Shown piece by piece: positions 21,548-31,013 of a DNA stretch of 36,505 nt. Position numbers and translations under genes: made by a program. Under the pieces are notes generated by a model that ran no database searches, had not been told where the DNA came from, and saw nothing but the letters and a program-made list of their open reading frames with translations. Every line of letters begins with the position of its first letter. Positions within the stretch are counted from its first letter, which is position 1. Source of the DNA: Paracoccaceae bacterium (lineage in GTDB: Bacteria; Pseudomonadota; Alphaproteobacteria; Rhodobacterales; Rhodobacteraceae); assembly GCA_027000645.1 (NCBI GenBank), contig JALTNO010000359.1, positions 1 to 36,505 of the forward strand. Reading direction: 5' to 3'.

Positions 21548-22312
21548 ATGGCAAAACCGTTGATGGCCAAGGCAACCGCCGTGTGGCTGGTGGACAACAC
21601 GACGATCAGCTTCAAGCAGATTGCGGATTTCTGCGGCCTGCATGAGCTGGAGGTGCAGGGGATCGCCGATGGCGAGGTCGCCGTGGGCGTCAAGGGTTTC
21701 GACCCCATCGCCAACAACCAGCTGACGCAGGAAGAGATCGAAAAGGCCGAGAAGGACCCGAAACACAAGCTCAAGCTCAAGTTCAACCCGGCGGCCGTGG
21801 GCGAGGAAAAGCGCCGCGGTCCGCGCTATACGCCGCTGTCCAAGCGCCAGGATCGCCCCGCCGCGATCCTGTGGCTGGTGAAGTTCCACCCCGAACTGTC
21901 GGACGCGCAGATTTCCAAGCTGGTCGGTACGACCAAGCCGACGATCCAGTCGATTCGCGACCGCACCCACTGGAACATCGCCAATATCCAGCCGATCGAC
22001 CCGGTGGCGCTGGGCCTGTGCAAGCAATCGGAGCTGGACGCCGCCGTGCAGAAGGCGGCCGCGAAGAAGGCCGCCGACGGGTCGGTGATGAGCGACGACG
22101 AGCGGCGCAAGCTGGTCAGCACCGAACAGTCCCTGGACATGCCGGCCGAGCCGAAGATCCCGACCGCGATCGAGGGGCTCGAAACCTTCAGCCTGTCCGA
22201 TCCGCGCGATGAAGAGCGCGACGAAGATCCGATCATGGATGCCGAAAGCCTCTTCAACCTGCCGAAGGATGGCGACGAAGAAGACGAAGAGGATGATGCG
22301 CCTCGGCCCTGA
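21548..22312 (+). CDS. DUF1013/TrcR-type cell-cycle transcriptional regulator
   Basis: MAKPLMAKATAVWLVDNTTISFKQIADFCGLHELEVQGIADGEV ... FHPELSDAQISKLVGTTKPTIQSIRDRTHWN; acidic C-terminal tail. Confidence 0.88.
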   Translation: MAKPLMAKATAVWLVDNTTISFKQIADFCGLHELEVQGIADGEVAVGVKGFDPIANNQLTQEEIEKAEKDPKHKLKLKFNPAAVGEEKRRGPRYTPLSKRQDRPAAILWLVKFHPELSDAQISKLVGTTKPTIQSIRDRTHWNIANIQPIDPVALGLCKQSELDAAVQKAAAKKAADGSVMSDDERRKLVSTEQSLDMPAEPKIPTAIEGLETFSLSDPRDEERDEDPIMDAESLFNLPKDGDEEDEEDDAPRP

Positions 22313-22405
22313 TCCGGCCCAGAACTTGACGCATTCGCGCCCACCCGGGCGGGCTCCTGCCCTCTGTCGCACGCAGTACCGAATCCCGTCGGGCGCGACA
22401 CGCTC

Positions 22406-22442
22406 GAAAGGCCCCGAACCGGAAACGGCCGGGGCCTTTTCG
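22406..22442. terminator. Intrinsic, probably bidirectional, terminator between trcR-type gene and paaZ
   Basis: AAAGGCCCCG-aaccggaaa-CGGGGCCTTTT with A/T tracts on both flanks. Confidence 0.85.
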
Positions 22443-22459
22443 CGTTCGCCTGCCCGGGG

Positions 22460-24490
22460 CTACATGGCGTTCATGGTCAGCAACTCGTATTCCGCCACCT
22501 TTTCGTCGTCCTGATTGGTCAGGGTGACGTGCCAGCGCACCTCGCCATATTCCTCGTTGCGCGGGGTTTTCTGCTTCACGGTCAGGCGTACCTTGATGCT
22601 GTCGCCCGCGCTGACCGGCTTCATGAAGCGCAGCCCGTCAAGCCCGGTATTGGCCAGAACCGGGCCTTCGTCGGGCTCCACGAACAGGCCGGCGGCAAAG
22701 CTCAGCAGAAGGTAGCCATGCGCGACCCGCCCCGGGAAGAAGGGGTTTCGCCGGGCGGCGTCCTCGTCCATGTGGGCGTAGAAGGTGTCGCCGGTGAATT
22801 CGGCGAAATGTTCGATATCCTCCATCGTGACGGTGCGCGCGGGGGTGTGCAGCGTCTCGCCGATCTGCAACTCGCCGAAGCGCCGGGTGAAGGGGTGGGC
22901 CGGCCCCCGGATTTCGGCGGCCCCCGGCACCCACCTGCCGCCGATTGCCGTCAGCATGTCGGGTGATCCCTGCACGGCGGTGCGCTGCATGTAGTGCATC
23001 ACCCCGCGCACGCCGCCCATTTCTTCGCCGCCGCCGGCGCGGCCAGGGCCGCCATGCACCATGTGCGGCAGGGGGCTGCCGTGGCCGGTGCTTTCCTTCA
23101 TCGACACCCGGTCGTTGAAGTAGAGCCGCCCGTGAAAGGCGCCCGCCGCCAGAACCGCGGCGCGGGCCACCTCCGGGTCATGGGTGATGACCGAGGCCAC
23201 CAGCGAGCCCTGCCCGCGATTGGCAAGCTCCAGCGCATGATCGAGATCGCGATAGCCCATCACCGTGGAAACCGGGCCGAAGGCTTCGGTATCGTGCACC
23301 CGTTCGGCGCGGTCCGGGTCGGGGCAGTGAAACAGCATCGGCGGCAGGAAGGCGCCCTTGTCCGTGTTGGCGCCGACCACCTCGAAGTCGTCGGGATCGC
23401 CGAAGACGCGCTCGGCTTCCGAACCGATGATCGCGGCCTTTTCCAGAACGTCGCGCTTCTGAGCGTTCGAGATCAGCGCGCCCATGCGGGTCTGCTCCAG
23501 CCGCGGGTCGCCGATCACGGTCTTTTCCAGCCGTGCGCTCAGCGCCTCGATCACCGCCTGGACCTGCGGTTCGGGCACGATGATGCGGCGGATGGCGGTG
23601 CATTTCTGCCCCGCCTTGACGGTGATTTCGCGGGCGGCCTCCTTGATGAAGAGATCGAATTCCGGGGTGCCCGGCACCGCGTTCGGCCCCAGGATCGAGG
23701 CATTGAGGCTGTCCTGCTCGGCCACGAAACGGACCGAACTTGCCAGGATGTTCGGGTTCGAGCGCAGCTTCAGCGCGGTGTCGGCCGAGCCGGTGAAACT
23801 CACCACGTCCTGGCAGCCCAGCCGGTCGAGCATGTCGCCCAGCCCGCCCGCGACCAGTTGCAGCGCCCCTTCCGGCACGATCCCCGACTCCAGCATCAGC
23901 CGCACTGCCGCCTCGGTCACGTAACAGCTGTTGGTCGCCGGCTTCACGATCGCCGGAACGCCGGCCAGCAGGGTGGGGGCAAGCTTTTCCAGCATTCCCC
24001 AGACCGGGAAGTTGAAGGCGTTGATATGCACCGCCACGCCTTGCAGCGGGGTGCAGACGTGCAGCCCCTGAAAGCTGCCCTGCCGCGAAAGCTGCTCGGG
24101 CTCGCCATCCAGATACAGCTGCCCGTCGGGCATCTCCCGCCGCCCTTTCGAGGCGAACACGAACAGGGTACCGATGCCGCCATCGATGTCGATCAGGTGA
24201 TCCTTCTGCGTCGCGCCGGTGTCGAAGGAGATGTCGTAAAGCGCCTGTTTGCGCTCGTTGAGGTATTGCGCCAGCGCCTTGAGCATCCGCGCCCGGTCGT
24301 GAAAGGTCAGCCGGCGCAGGGCCGGGCCGCCCGTGTTGCGCGCATGATCCAGCAGCGCCTGCACGTCCAGAGCGGCGTTTCCGGCCCTTGCGATCACCTC
24401 TCCGGTGATGGCGCTGGCGATGTTGCGGGCGCCTTCGCCCGGTGCCACCCATTCCCCGGCGGCATAGCTCGAAATTTCACGAATGGTCAT
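22460..24490 (-). CDS. paaZ: PaaZ: bifunctional oxepin-CoA hydrolase / semialdehyde dehydrogenase
   Basis: N-terminal ALDH ([57 protein letters not shown]) fused to MaoC-like hydratase ([36 protein letters not shown]). Confidence 0.95.
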   Translation of the reverse strand: MTIREISSYAAGEWVAPGEGARNIASAITGEVIARAGNAALDVQALLDHARNTGGPALRRLTFHDRARMLKALAQYLNERKQALYDISFDTGATQKDHLIDIDGGIGTLFVFASKGRREMPDGQLYLDGEPEQLSRQGSFQGLHVCTPLQGVAVHINAFNFPVWGMLEKLAPTLLAGVPAIVKPATNSCYVTEAAVRLMLESGIVPEGALQLVAGGLGDMLDRLGCQDVVSFTGSADTALKLRSNPNILASSVRFVAEQDSLNASILGPNAVPGTPEFDLFIKEAAREITVKAGQKCTAIRRIIVPEPQVQAVIEALSARLEKTVIGDPRLEQTRMGALISNAQKRDVLEKAAIIGSEAERVFGDPDDFEVVGANTDKGAFLPPMLFHCPDPDRAERVHDTEAFGPVSTVMGYRDLDHALELANRGQGSLVASVITHDPEVARAAVLAAGAFHGRLYFNDRVSMKESTGHGSPLPHMVHGGPGRAGGGEEMGGVRGVMHYMQRTAVQGSPDMLTAIGGRWVPGAAEIRGPAHPFTRRFGELQIGETLHTPARTVTMEDIEHFAEFTGDTFYAHMDEDAARRNPFFPGRVAHGYLLLSFAAGLFVEPDEGPVLANTGLDGLRFMKPVSAGDSIKVRLTVKQKTPRNEEYGEVRWHVTLTNQDDEKVAEYELLTMNAM

Positions 24491-24548
24491 GGTCTTGTCC
24501 TTGCAGGATCGGGTTCGGGTCGGGCGGACGGATTGCCGCTCCACCGGC

Positions 24549-25889
24549 TCAGTTCATCTGGGCGGGGAGGAAAAGCACCAGAATCGGCACCAGGACGATC
24601 AGCCCCAGCCGGAAGATGTCGGCCACCCAGAACGGCGTGACGCCGCGGAAGATCGTGCCGGTGGACACGTCGCCGACGACGCCCTTGAGGATGAACACGT
24701 TCAGTCCCACCGGCGGCGTGATCAGGCTGATCTCGGTCACCACCACGACGACGATGCCGAACCAGACCGGATCATAGCCCAGCGATACCACCAGCGGAAA
24801 GAAGATCGGCACCGTCAGCAGCATCATGGACAGCGATTCGAATACGCAGCCAAGGATGATGTAGATGCCGAGGATCATCAGGATCACGACGAAGGGGGAA
24901 ACGTCATATGAAGTGACCATGGAAATCAGCGCCTCTGGCAGACCGGCCAGGTTGATGAAATTGGAGAAGATCTGCGCCCCGATCAGGATCGAGAACAGCG
25001 CGGCCGAGGTATAGGCGGTTTCCTTGAGAACTTCGAAAGTGGAGCCGATCGTCAGCCCGCCGCGGAACAGGGCGATCAGGAAGGCGCCCATCGCGCCCAT
25101 GCCGGCGGCCTCGGTGGGCGAAAAGGTCAGGTTCAGGGGTTCGAAATCGAACAGTCCGTAAAGGCCGCCGATGACCAGGAAGAACAGCAGCAGCACCGCC
25201 CAGACTTCCCGCAGCGCCTTGATGCGGTCGCCCCAGCCGGTGCGCTCGCCTGCCGGGCCGGCCTCCGGATTGCGCCAGACCGTCCAGCGCACGGCGAACA
25301 GGTAGAACAGGATGCCCAGCAGCCCCGGCACGATCCCGGCCATGAACAGCTTTCCGATCGAGGTTTCGGTGAGCAGCCCGTAGATCACCAGGATGACCGA
25401 GGGCGGAATCAGGATGCCCAGCGTGCCGCCCGCCGCGATCGAGGCGGTGGAAAGTTCGTCGGAATAGCCATAGCGGCGCATCTGCGGCATGGCCACCTTG
25501 GACATGGTGGCGGCGGTGGCAAGAGACGATCCGCAGATCGCCGAGAACCCGCCGCAGGCGGCCACCGTGGCCATGGCGATGCCGCCGCGCATATGGCCCA
25601 GAAAGGCCGCGGAGACCGAATAGAGCTCGCGCGCCATGCCGCCCTTGTTGACGAACAGTCCCATCAGGATGAACAGCGGCACCACCGACAAGCCGTAATC
25701 CTGTGCGGTATCCATGACCTGCCGGCCGACCATGGACATGGCGGCGTTGAGCCCGCGGTCACTGAAAACCGAGCCGCCCCGCTCATAGGCATAGCCCAGC
25801 GTCCCGACCAGCCCCATGGCGAACACGATGGGCAGGCGCATCAGCACCAGCGCCAGGACGATGGTGAATCCGATCAGTGCGGCGGTCAT
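24549..25889 (-). CDS. TRAP transporter large permease (DctM)
   Basis: FALMRLPIVFAMGLVGT-type start, AAGGTLGILIPPSVILVIYGLLTETSIGKLFMAGIVPGLL, TEISLITPPVGLNVFILKGV. Confidence 0.93.
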   Translation of the reverse strand: MTAALIGFTIVLALVLMRLPIVFAMGLVGTLGYAYERGGSVFSDRGLNAAMSMVGRQVMDTAQDYGLSVVPLFILMGLFVNKGGMARELYSVSAAFLGHMRGGIAMATVAACGGFSAICGSSLATAATMSKVAMPQMRRYGYSDELSTASIAAGGTLGILIPPSVILVIYGLLTETSIGKLFMAGIVPGLLGILFYLFAVRWTVWRNPEAGPAGERTGWGDRIKALREVWAVLLLFFLVIGGLYGLFDFEPLNLTFSPTEAAGMGAMGAFLIALFRGGLTIGSTFEVLKETAYTSAALFSILIGAQIFSNFINLAGLPEALISMVTSYDVSPFVVILMILGIYIILGCVFESLSMMLLTVPIFFPLVVSLGYDPVWFGIVVVVVTEISLITPPVGLNVFILKGVVGDVSTGTIFRGVTPFWVADIFRLGLIVLVPILVLFLPAQMN

Positions 25890-26392
25890 TGGGCACTCTC
25901 CGAAAGCAGCTGCGGGGCGAACAGGTGGAGCAGGCCGGTCACGATCATCGCCAGCGCCGAAATCGCGGTGAACAGGGCGATGAACCAGCCGATGTAGAAG
26001 GTCGGGATGGCAAGGTATTCGGTGACGTCTCCGTAGTCGCGGGCGCGTTCGGCAAGCACCCAGACCCTTTGCACCGGCCAGTAGAGCATCGCGCCCGAGA
26101 GGATGTGGATGAGCGCGTCACGGATCCGGTGCAGCCGGAACCGCATGAAGATCCCGTCGGTCAGGTCCACTGCGATATGGCCTCCGTTGACCGAGATGAC
26201 CGGCAGGACCGAGAAGACGATGATGGCCATGAAGATCCGGGTCAGTTCGGTCGCCGCCTCGATGGGAGAGTTGAACATGGACCGCAGGATGACGTCGAAG
26301 AAGGTCATGACCATCAGGACGAACAGCGCGATGCAGGCGATCAGCACCGGTATCGCGCTGGCCGACCGTATCAGTTTGAGCAGGCTGCCCAT
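25886..26392 (-). CDS. TRAP transporter small permease (DctQ)
   Basis: Four predicted TM helices, FFDVILRSMFNSPIEAATELTRIFMAIIVF; 4-nt overlap with dctM. Confidence 0.88.
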   Translation of the reverse strand: MGSLLKLIRSASAIPVLIACIALFVLMVMTFFDVILRSMFNSPIEAATELTRIFMAIIVFSVLPVISVNGGHIAVDLTDGIFMRFRLHRIRDALIHILSGAMLYWPVQRVWVLAERARDYGDVTEYLAIPTFYIGWFIALFTAISALAMIVTGLLHLFAPQLLSESAQ

Positions 26393-26420
26393 GTCAATGC
26401 CCTCCCGATTGGCATGAAGG

Positions 26421-26455
26421 AAAGGAAAAGGGGCCGGCGTGTGGCGGCCGGCCCC
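26421..26455 (-). terminator. Intrinsic terminator/attenuator between dctP and dctQ
   Basis: GGGGCCGGC ... GCCGGCCCC perfect 9-bp stem, followed on the - strand by CTTTTCCTTTCC. Confidence 0.7.
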
Positions 26456-26471
26456 GTCGCGGTTTGCGGTC

Positions 26472-27509
26472 TTACTTGTAGGCGGCCATGTCCGCCTTGA
26501 TCATCTCGTAGGCGGCCTGGGCATCGACGCCCTTGGCAGCCACCTCGGCGATGACCTTCTTGCGAACCTCTTCGGCGATCTGGGCGAATTTCGCCTGGTC
26601 CTCGGCCGAAGCCTCGATGATCGCGTTATCGCCCGCGGCCAGGGTGGCCTCACGCCCGATCTCGTCGATCTCGTCCCAGATCTTGCCGATCTCGCGGCTC
26701 AGCGGCTCGCCGAAGACCTTTTCGTCCAGCGCCTTGCGGATGTCTTCGGGGAGGGCGTCGAAGCTGTCCTGGTTCATGATGAAGGCGAAGGATCCGCGAT
26801 ACAGGCCGCCCGGCATCTCGTAGACGTTCTTGGCCACTTCGGTCAGCTTGAAGCCCTTGCGCGATTCCATCGGCATCACCACGCCGTCGGCCGCGTTCGA
26901 GGCCAGCGTCTCGTAGACCTTCGGCGCCGGAACCTTGATGCCGGTCATGCCCAGCTTGTCGGCCACATCCGAGGCCACGCCGCCCGGCACCCGGACCTTC
27001 ATGCCGTTCATTTCGGCCAGCGAGGTCACCTTCCTGTTGGAATGCAACTGGGCCGGGCCGTGGGTGAACATGGCAACCACCTTCAGCCCGCGATGCTCGT
27101 CCGCCTTCTTGAGGTACTTGTCATAGGCGCGCCAGTAGGCGACCGAGGCCGCCTCGGCCGAGCCTTCATAGCCCGGAAGCTCGATCAGCTTGGTGGTGGT
27201 GAAACGGCCCGGCTGATAGCCGTGGAAGATGATCGACAGATCCGCGGCCCCGTCCATGATCAGGTCGGGCTGGGCCGGCGGCGGGGCCATGCCCAGCTTC
27301 AGCTCGGTGGTGACGCGGCCGCCGGTGGCTTCTTCCACCATCTGGGTGAACTTGGGCCACATCTTGGCGTTGATGCCGTGGGTCGGCGGGGCCCAGCTGG
27401 AAATGGTCAGCGTATATTCGGCCTTGTTCTCGGATGCAGCTGCGAAGGTTCCGGAAACGGCGAGCGCCGCGCCGGCAAGCAGGGAAGCGAGTTTCGTGAA
27501 TTTTGCCAT
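26472..27509 (-). CDS. TRAP transporter substrate-binding protein (DctP family)
   Basis: Signal peptide; EYTLTISSWAPPTHGINAKMWPKFTQMVEEATGGRV, SLAEMNGMKVRVPGG (conserved substrate-binding Arg). Confidence 0.93.
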   Translation of the reverse strand: MAKFTKLASLLAGAALAVSGTFAAASENKAEYTLTISSWAPPTHGINAKMWPKFTQMVEEATGGRVTTELKLGMAPPPAQPDLIMDGAADLSIIFHGYQPGRFTTTKLIELPGYEGSAEAASVAYWRAYDKYLKKADEHRGLKVVAMFTHGPAQLHSNRKVTSLAEMNGMKVRVPGGVASDVADKLGMTGIKVPAPKVYETLASNAADGVVMPMESRKGFKLTEVAKNVYEMPGGLYRGSFAFIMNQDSFDALPEDIRKALDEKVFGEPLSREIGKIWDEIDEIGREATLAAGDNAIIEASAEDQAKFAQIAEEVRKKVIAEVAAKGVDAQAAYEMIKADMAAYK

Positions 27510-27710
27510 CTTGTTTCCTCCCGGGGTTGTCGATGGATGATGCCGTTAATGGTCAATATTGCAACTATCAACCACGGTGGCCGGGATCCCGTGGCGCGCC
27601 CGATGCCTTCGAACCGGGGCGCGGGTGCGCTGGTCCGAAAGGTCTGAACAGGTTCTGGACATCCGTCTGTCCTCTCCACGAGAATCGCGTCGGTGAGTTA
27701 TTTATTGACC

Positions 27711-27722
27711 AACCGTTCGGTT
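27711..27722. promoter_or_regulatory. Perfect dyad AACCG-TT-CGGTT, candidate operator of the paa/TRAP divergent promoter
   Basis: Between dctP (-) and paaG (+); lies between a - strand TTGCAT (27724-27729) and AATAAA (27701-27706) with 17-nt spacing. Confidence 0.5.
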
Positions 27723-27764
27723 TATGCAAGGAATTTGTCGAAACATTCACAAAGCGGCCAGACC

Positions 27765-28550
27765 ATGTCCGATACGATTCTTGCGCATGACCACGGGAAT
27801 TGGGTTGAAATCACCCTCAATCGGCCCGATCGGCTCAACAGCTTCACCGACGAGATGCATCTTGCCCTGCGGGCGGCCATCGAGGGCGCGCGCGATGGCG
27901 GGGCGCGGGCGATCCTGCTGACCGGGGCGGGGCGCGGATTTTGCGCGGGCCAGGATCTGGGTGACCGCGATCCGCGCAAGATGGACGGCCCACCCGACCT
28001 GGGAAACACCGTGCGGACCTTCTACGCGCCACTGGTGCGGCTGATCCGGTCGCTCGAGTTTCCGGTGGTCTGCGCGGTGAACGGCGTGGCCGCCGGGGCC
28101 GGGGCCAATATCGCGCTGGCCTGCGACGTGGTGCTGGCCGCCGAGAGCGCGAAATTCATCCAGTCCTTCGCGAAGGTCGGGCTGATCCCCGATACCGGCG
28201 GCAGCTGGCACCTGCCGCGCCTTCTGGGCGAGGCCCGCGCCAAGGGGCTGGCCTTCACCGCCCAGCCGCTGACCGCCCGGCAGGCCGAGGAATGGGGGCT
28301 GATCTGGAAGGCGCTGCCGGACGAGCGGCTGATGGACGAGGCGCGGGCCATGACCGAAGGCTTCGCCAATGGCCCCACGCTGGGTCTGGGCCTGACCAAG
28401 CAGTGCATCCAGGCCGCCGCCACGAACACGCTGACCGAGCACCTTGAAATCGAGGCGGATGCCATGAAAAGGTGCGGCGAAAGTGCGGATTATGCGGAAG
28501 GTGTGGCCGCTTTCCTTGAAAAGCGCAGGCCGCAATTCAAGGGGAAATGA
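27765..28550 (+). CDS. paaG: 2-(1,2-epoxy-1,2-dihydrophenyl)acetyl-CoA isomerase PaaG
   Basis: Crotonase family; GAGRGFCAGQDLGDRDPRK, DVVLAAESAKFIQSFAKVGLIPDTGGSWHLPRLLG; paa context. Confidence 0.9.
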   Translation: MSDTILAHDHGNWVEITLNRPDRLNSFTDEMHLALRAAIEGARDGGARAILLTGAGRGFCAGQDLGDRDPRKMDGPPDLGNTVRTFYAPLVRLIRSLEFPVVCAVNGVAAGAGANIALACDVVLAAESAKFIQSFAKVGLIPDTGGSWHLPRLLGEARAKGLAFTAQPLTARQAEEWGLIWKALPDERLMDEARAMTEGFANGPTLGLGLTKQCIQAAATNTLTEHLEIEADAMKRCGESADYAEGVAAFLEKRRPQFKGK

Positions 28551-28551
28551 C

Positions 28552-29010
28552 GTGGCTGAAGATTTTGGCGGGAAAATGATGCCTGATGCGAAGCAGCGCG
28601 CCGAACGGGCAGCCGCGACCATGTGGGCCGCGGATCACGCCTCGAAATGGGCAGAGATGAAACTTGCCGAGGTGGATGAAGGAACGGCCACGGTGGAAAT
28701 GACCGTTCGTCCGCATCACTGCAACGGGCATGGCATCTGCCATGGCGGGGTGATCTTCCTGCTGGCCGACAGTGCCTTTGCCTATGCCTGCAACAGCCGC
28801 AATCAATCGACCGTTGCCCAGCACAACATGATCAGCTACATCGCGCCGGGCCGCGAAGGCGACCGGCTGAAGGCGGTGGCGCGCGAAGTGAATCTCAGCG
28901 GGCGAAACGGCATCTACGACGTGACGGTAACCAGACAGGACGGCACCGTGATCGCCCAGTTCCGGGGCATGTCCCGGGCGATTGGTGGCCATGTCTTCCC
29001 GGAAAGCTGA
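28552..29010 (+). CDS. paaI: Hydroxyphenylacetyl-CoA thioesterase PaaI
   Basis: Hotdog fold, GHGICHGGVIFLLADSAFAYACNS; GTG start at 28552 directly after the paaG stop. Confidence 0.9.
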   Translation: MAEDFGGKMMPDAKQRAERAAATMWAADHASKWAEMKLAEVDEGTATVEMTVRPHHCNGHGICHGGVIFLLADSAFAYACNSRNQSTVAQHNMISYIAPGREGDRLKAVAREVNLSGRNGIYDVTVTRQDGTVIAQFRGMSRAIGGHVFPES

Positions 29011-29025
29011 GCTGCGGAGAACACC

Positions 29026-30336
29026 ATGAAAGACCTGACCCCCGCGAAATCCGACCTTGACCCGATCGAGATCGCCTCGCGCGACGAGATCTCGGCGCTG
29101 CAGCTGAAGCGGCTGAAATGGTCGCTGCGCCATGCCTACGACAACGTGCCGATGTATCGCCAGCGCTTCGACGAGGCCGGCGTGCACCCCGATGACCTGA
29201 AGACGCTGGCCGACCTGGCGAAGTTCCCCTTCACCTACAAGAACGACCTGCGCGACAACTACCCCTTCGGCTTGTTCGCGGTGCCGCGCGACCAGATCGT
29301 GCGCCTGCATGCCTCGTCGGGGACCACCGGCAAGCCGACCGTGGTCGGCTATACCCGCAACGACCTGGACAACTGGGCCGATCTGGTGGCCCGGTCGATG
29401 CGCGCCAGCGGAACCCGCCCCGGCGACATCGTCCATGTGGCCTATGGTTATGGCCTCTTCACCGGCGGGCTTGGCGCCCATTACGGGGCCGAACGGCTGG
29501 GCTGCACGGTGGTGCCGGTGTCGGGCGGCATGACCGAACGGCAGGTGCGGTTGATTACCGATTTCCGGCCCACCACCATCATGGTCACGCCGTCCTACAT
29601 GCTCAACATCCTCGAACAGTTCCACAAGCTGGGCCTGGACCCGCGGGAAAGCTCGCTGGAAGTGGGCATCTTCGGGGCCGAGCCTTGGACCGATGCCATG
29701 CGGGCCGAGATGGAAGAGGCCTTCGACATGCACGCGGTGGACATCTACGGCCTGTCCGAGATCATGGGGCCGGGGGTGGCGAATGAATGCGTCGAAACCA
29801 AGGACGGCCTGGTCATCTGGGAAGACCACTTCTATCCCGAGATCATCAACCCCGAGACCGGAGAGGTCCTGCCCGATGGCGAGATGGGCGAGCTGGTCTT
29901 CACCACCCTGACCAAGGAAGGGCTGCCGATGATCCGCTACCGCACCCGCGACCTGACCCGGCTGCTGCCGGGCACGGCGCGCTCGATGCGGCGGATGGAG
30001 AAGATTACCGGCCGTTCGGACGACATGATCATCCTGCGCGGCGTCAACGTTTTCCCCAGCCAGATCGAGGAGCAGCTCATGGCGACCGGGGGGCTGGCCC
30101 CGCACTACCAGATCGAGCTTTACAAGTCGGGCAGGATGGATGCCATGCGTGTCTATGTCGAGGCGACTCCGGGCGCGGCGGACGAGCTGTCGAAGACCGC
30201 CGCCGCGCGGATGCTGACCAAGCGGATCAAGGACAATGTCGGTGTCACGACCGAGATCATCGTCGGCGATCCCGGCTCGGTCGTCCGCTCCGAGGGCAAG
30301 GCCAAACGCGTCATCGACAACCGGGACAAGGGGTAG
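29026..30336 (+). CDS. paaK: Phenylacetate-CoA ligase
   Basis: RLHASSGTTGKPTVVGYT AMP-binding motif, YGLSEIMGPGVANECVE, ITGRSDDMIILRGVNVFPSQIEE. Confidence 0.96.
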   Translation: MKDLTPAKSDLDPIEIASRDEISALQLKRLKWSLRHAYDNVPMYRQRFDEAGVHPDDLKTLADLAKFPFTYKNDLRDNYPFGLFAVPRDQIVRLHASSGTTGKPTVVGYTRNDLDNWADLVARSMRASGTRPGDIVHVAYGYGLFTGGLGAHYGAERLGCTVVPVSGGMTERQVRLITDFRPTTIMVTPSYMLNILEQFHKLGLDPRESSLEVGIFGAEPWTDAMRAEMEEAFDMHAVDIYGLSEIMGPGVANECVETKDGLVIWEDHFYPEIINPETGEVLPDGEMGELVFTTLTKEGLPMIRYRTRDLTRLLPGTARSMRRMEKITGRSDDMIILRGVNVFPSQIEEQLMATGGLAPHYQIELYKSGRMDAMRVYVEATPGAADELSKTAAARMLTKRIKDNVGVTTEIIVGDPGSVVRSEGKAKRVIDNRDKG

Positions 30337-30342
30337 GCGCTT

Positions 30343-30939
30343 GTGGCCCGGACGATTGCAAAGGACCACGACCTCAAGCGGGCGCAGATCCTGAAATCTG
30401 CCGCCCGCGTGTTCGCGCGCGAAGGGTTCGACCGGGCGTCGATGACCCAGCTTGCGCGCGAATGCGGGATCTCGAAGGCAAACATCTATCACTACTACGA
30501 CAGCAAGGACGCGATCCTTTACGACATTCTCGACAGCTACCTGTCGGGCCTGCGCGATCTGGTCCTGTCGGTGGATACCGAAGGGCTCGACCCCGAGACG
30601 CGGTTCCGCACCGTGGTGCGCGAGATCCTCAACGCCTACAAGGGCGCGGACGAGGAACACCAGGTGCAGATCAACGCGCTTTCGGCCCTGCCCGAGGACC
30701 AGCAGGAACAGATGCGGGCCTACCAGCGCGACATGGTGCGCTTCATGAGCGACTGCATCAAGGCGCTTGCGCCCGATGTCTTTGCCGAGGACCGCACGCG
30801 GTTGCGTTCGACCACGATGTCGGTATTCGGGATGCTCAACTGGTATTTCATGTGGAGTGCCGACGCCGACACCACCGCGCGCGAGGCTTATGCGGATCTG
30901 GTCTGCGACCTGACGCTGGGCGGCGTACGCGGGATGTGA
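30343..30939 (+). CDS. TetR/AcrR-family regulator (PaaR-like by context)
   Basis: TetR HTH: ILKSAARVFAREGFDRASMTQLARECGISKANIYHYYDSKDAILYDIL; GTG start, immediately downstream of paaK. Confidence 0.9.
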   Translation: MARTIAKDHDLKRAQILKSAARVFAREGFDRASMTQLARECGISKANIYHYYDSKDAILYDILDSYLSGLRDLVLSVDTEGLDPETRFRTVVREILNAYKGADEEHQVQINALSALPEDQQEQMRAYQRDMVRFMSDCIKALAPDVFAEDRTRLRSTTMSVFGMLNWYFMWSADADTTAREAYADLVCDLTLGGVRGM

Positions 30940-31013
30940 TACCGCCCCCTCCCGCGGCGGCCGGGGCGGGCTGCGGGGGGGGCGCCACACAGGCCGCGCG
31001 CATCCGGGCGAAG

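Noticed and set aside
22994-24640. 548-aa ORF on + strand
   Set aside because: Antisense shadow of paaZ.
28537-30990. 817-aa ORF on - strand
   Set aside because: Antisense shadow of paaI, paaK and tetR, which have clear family motifs; expected in GC-rich DNA with strong third-position bias.
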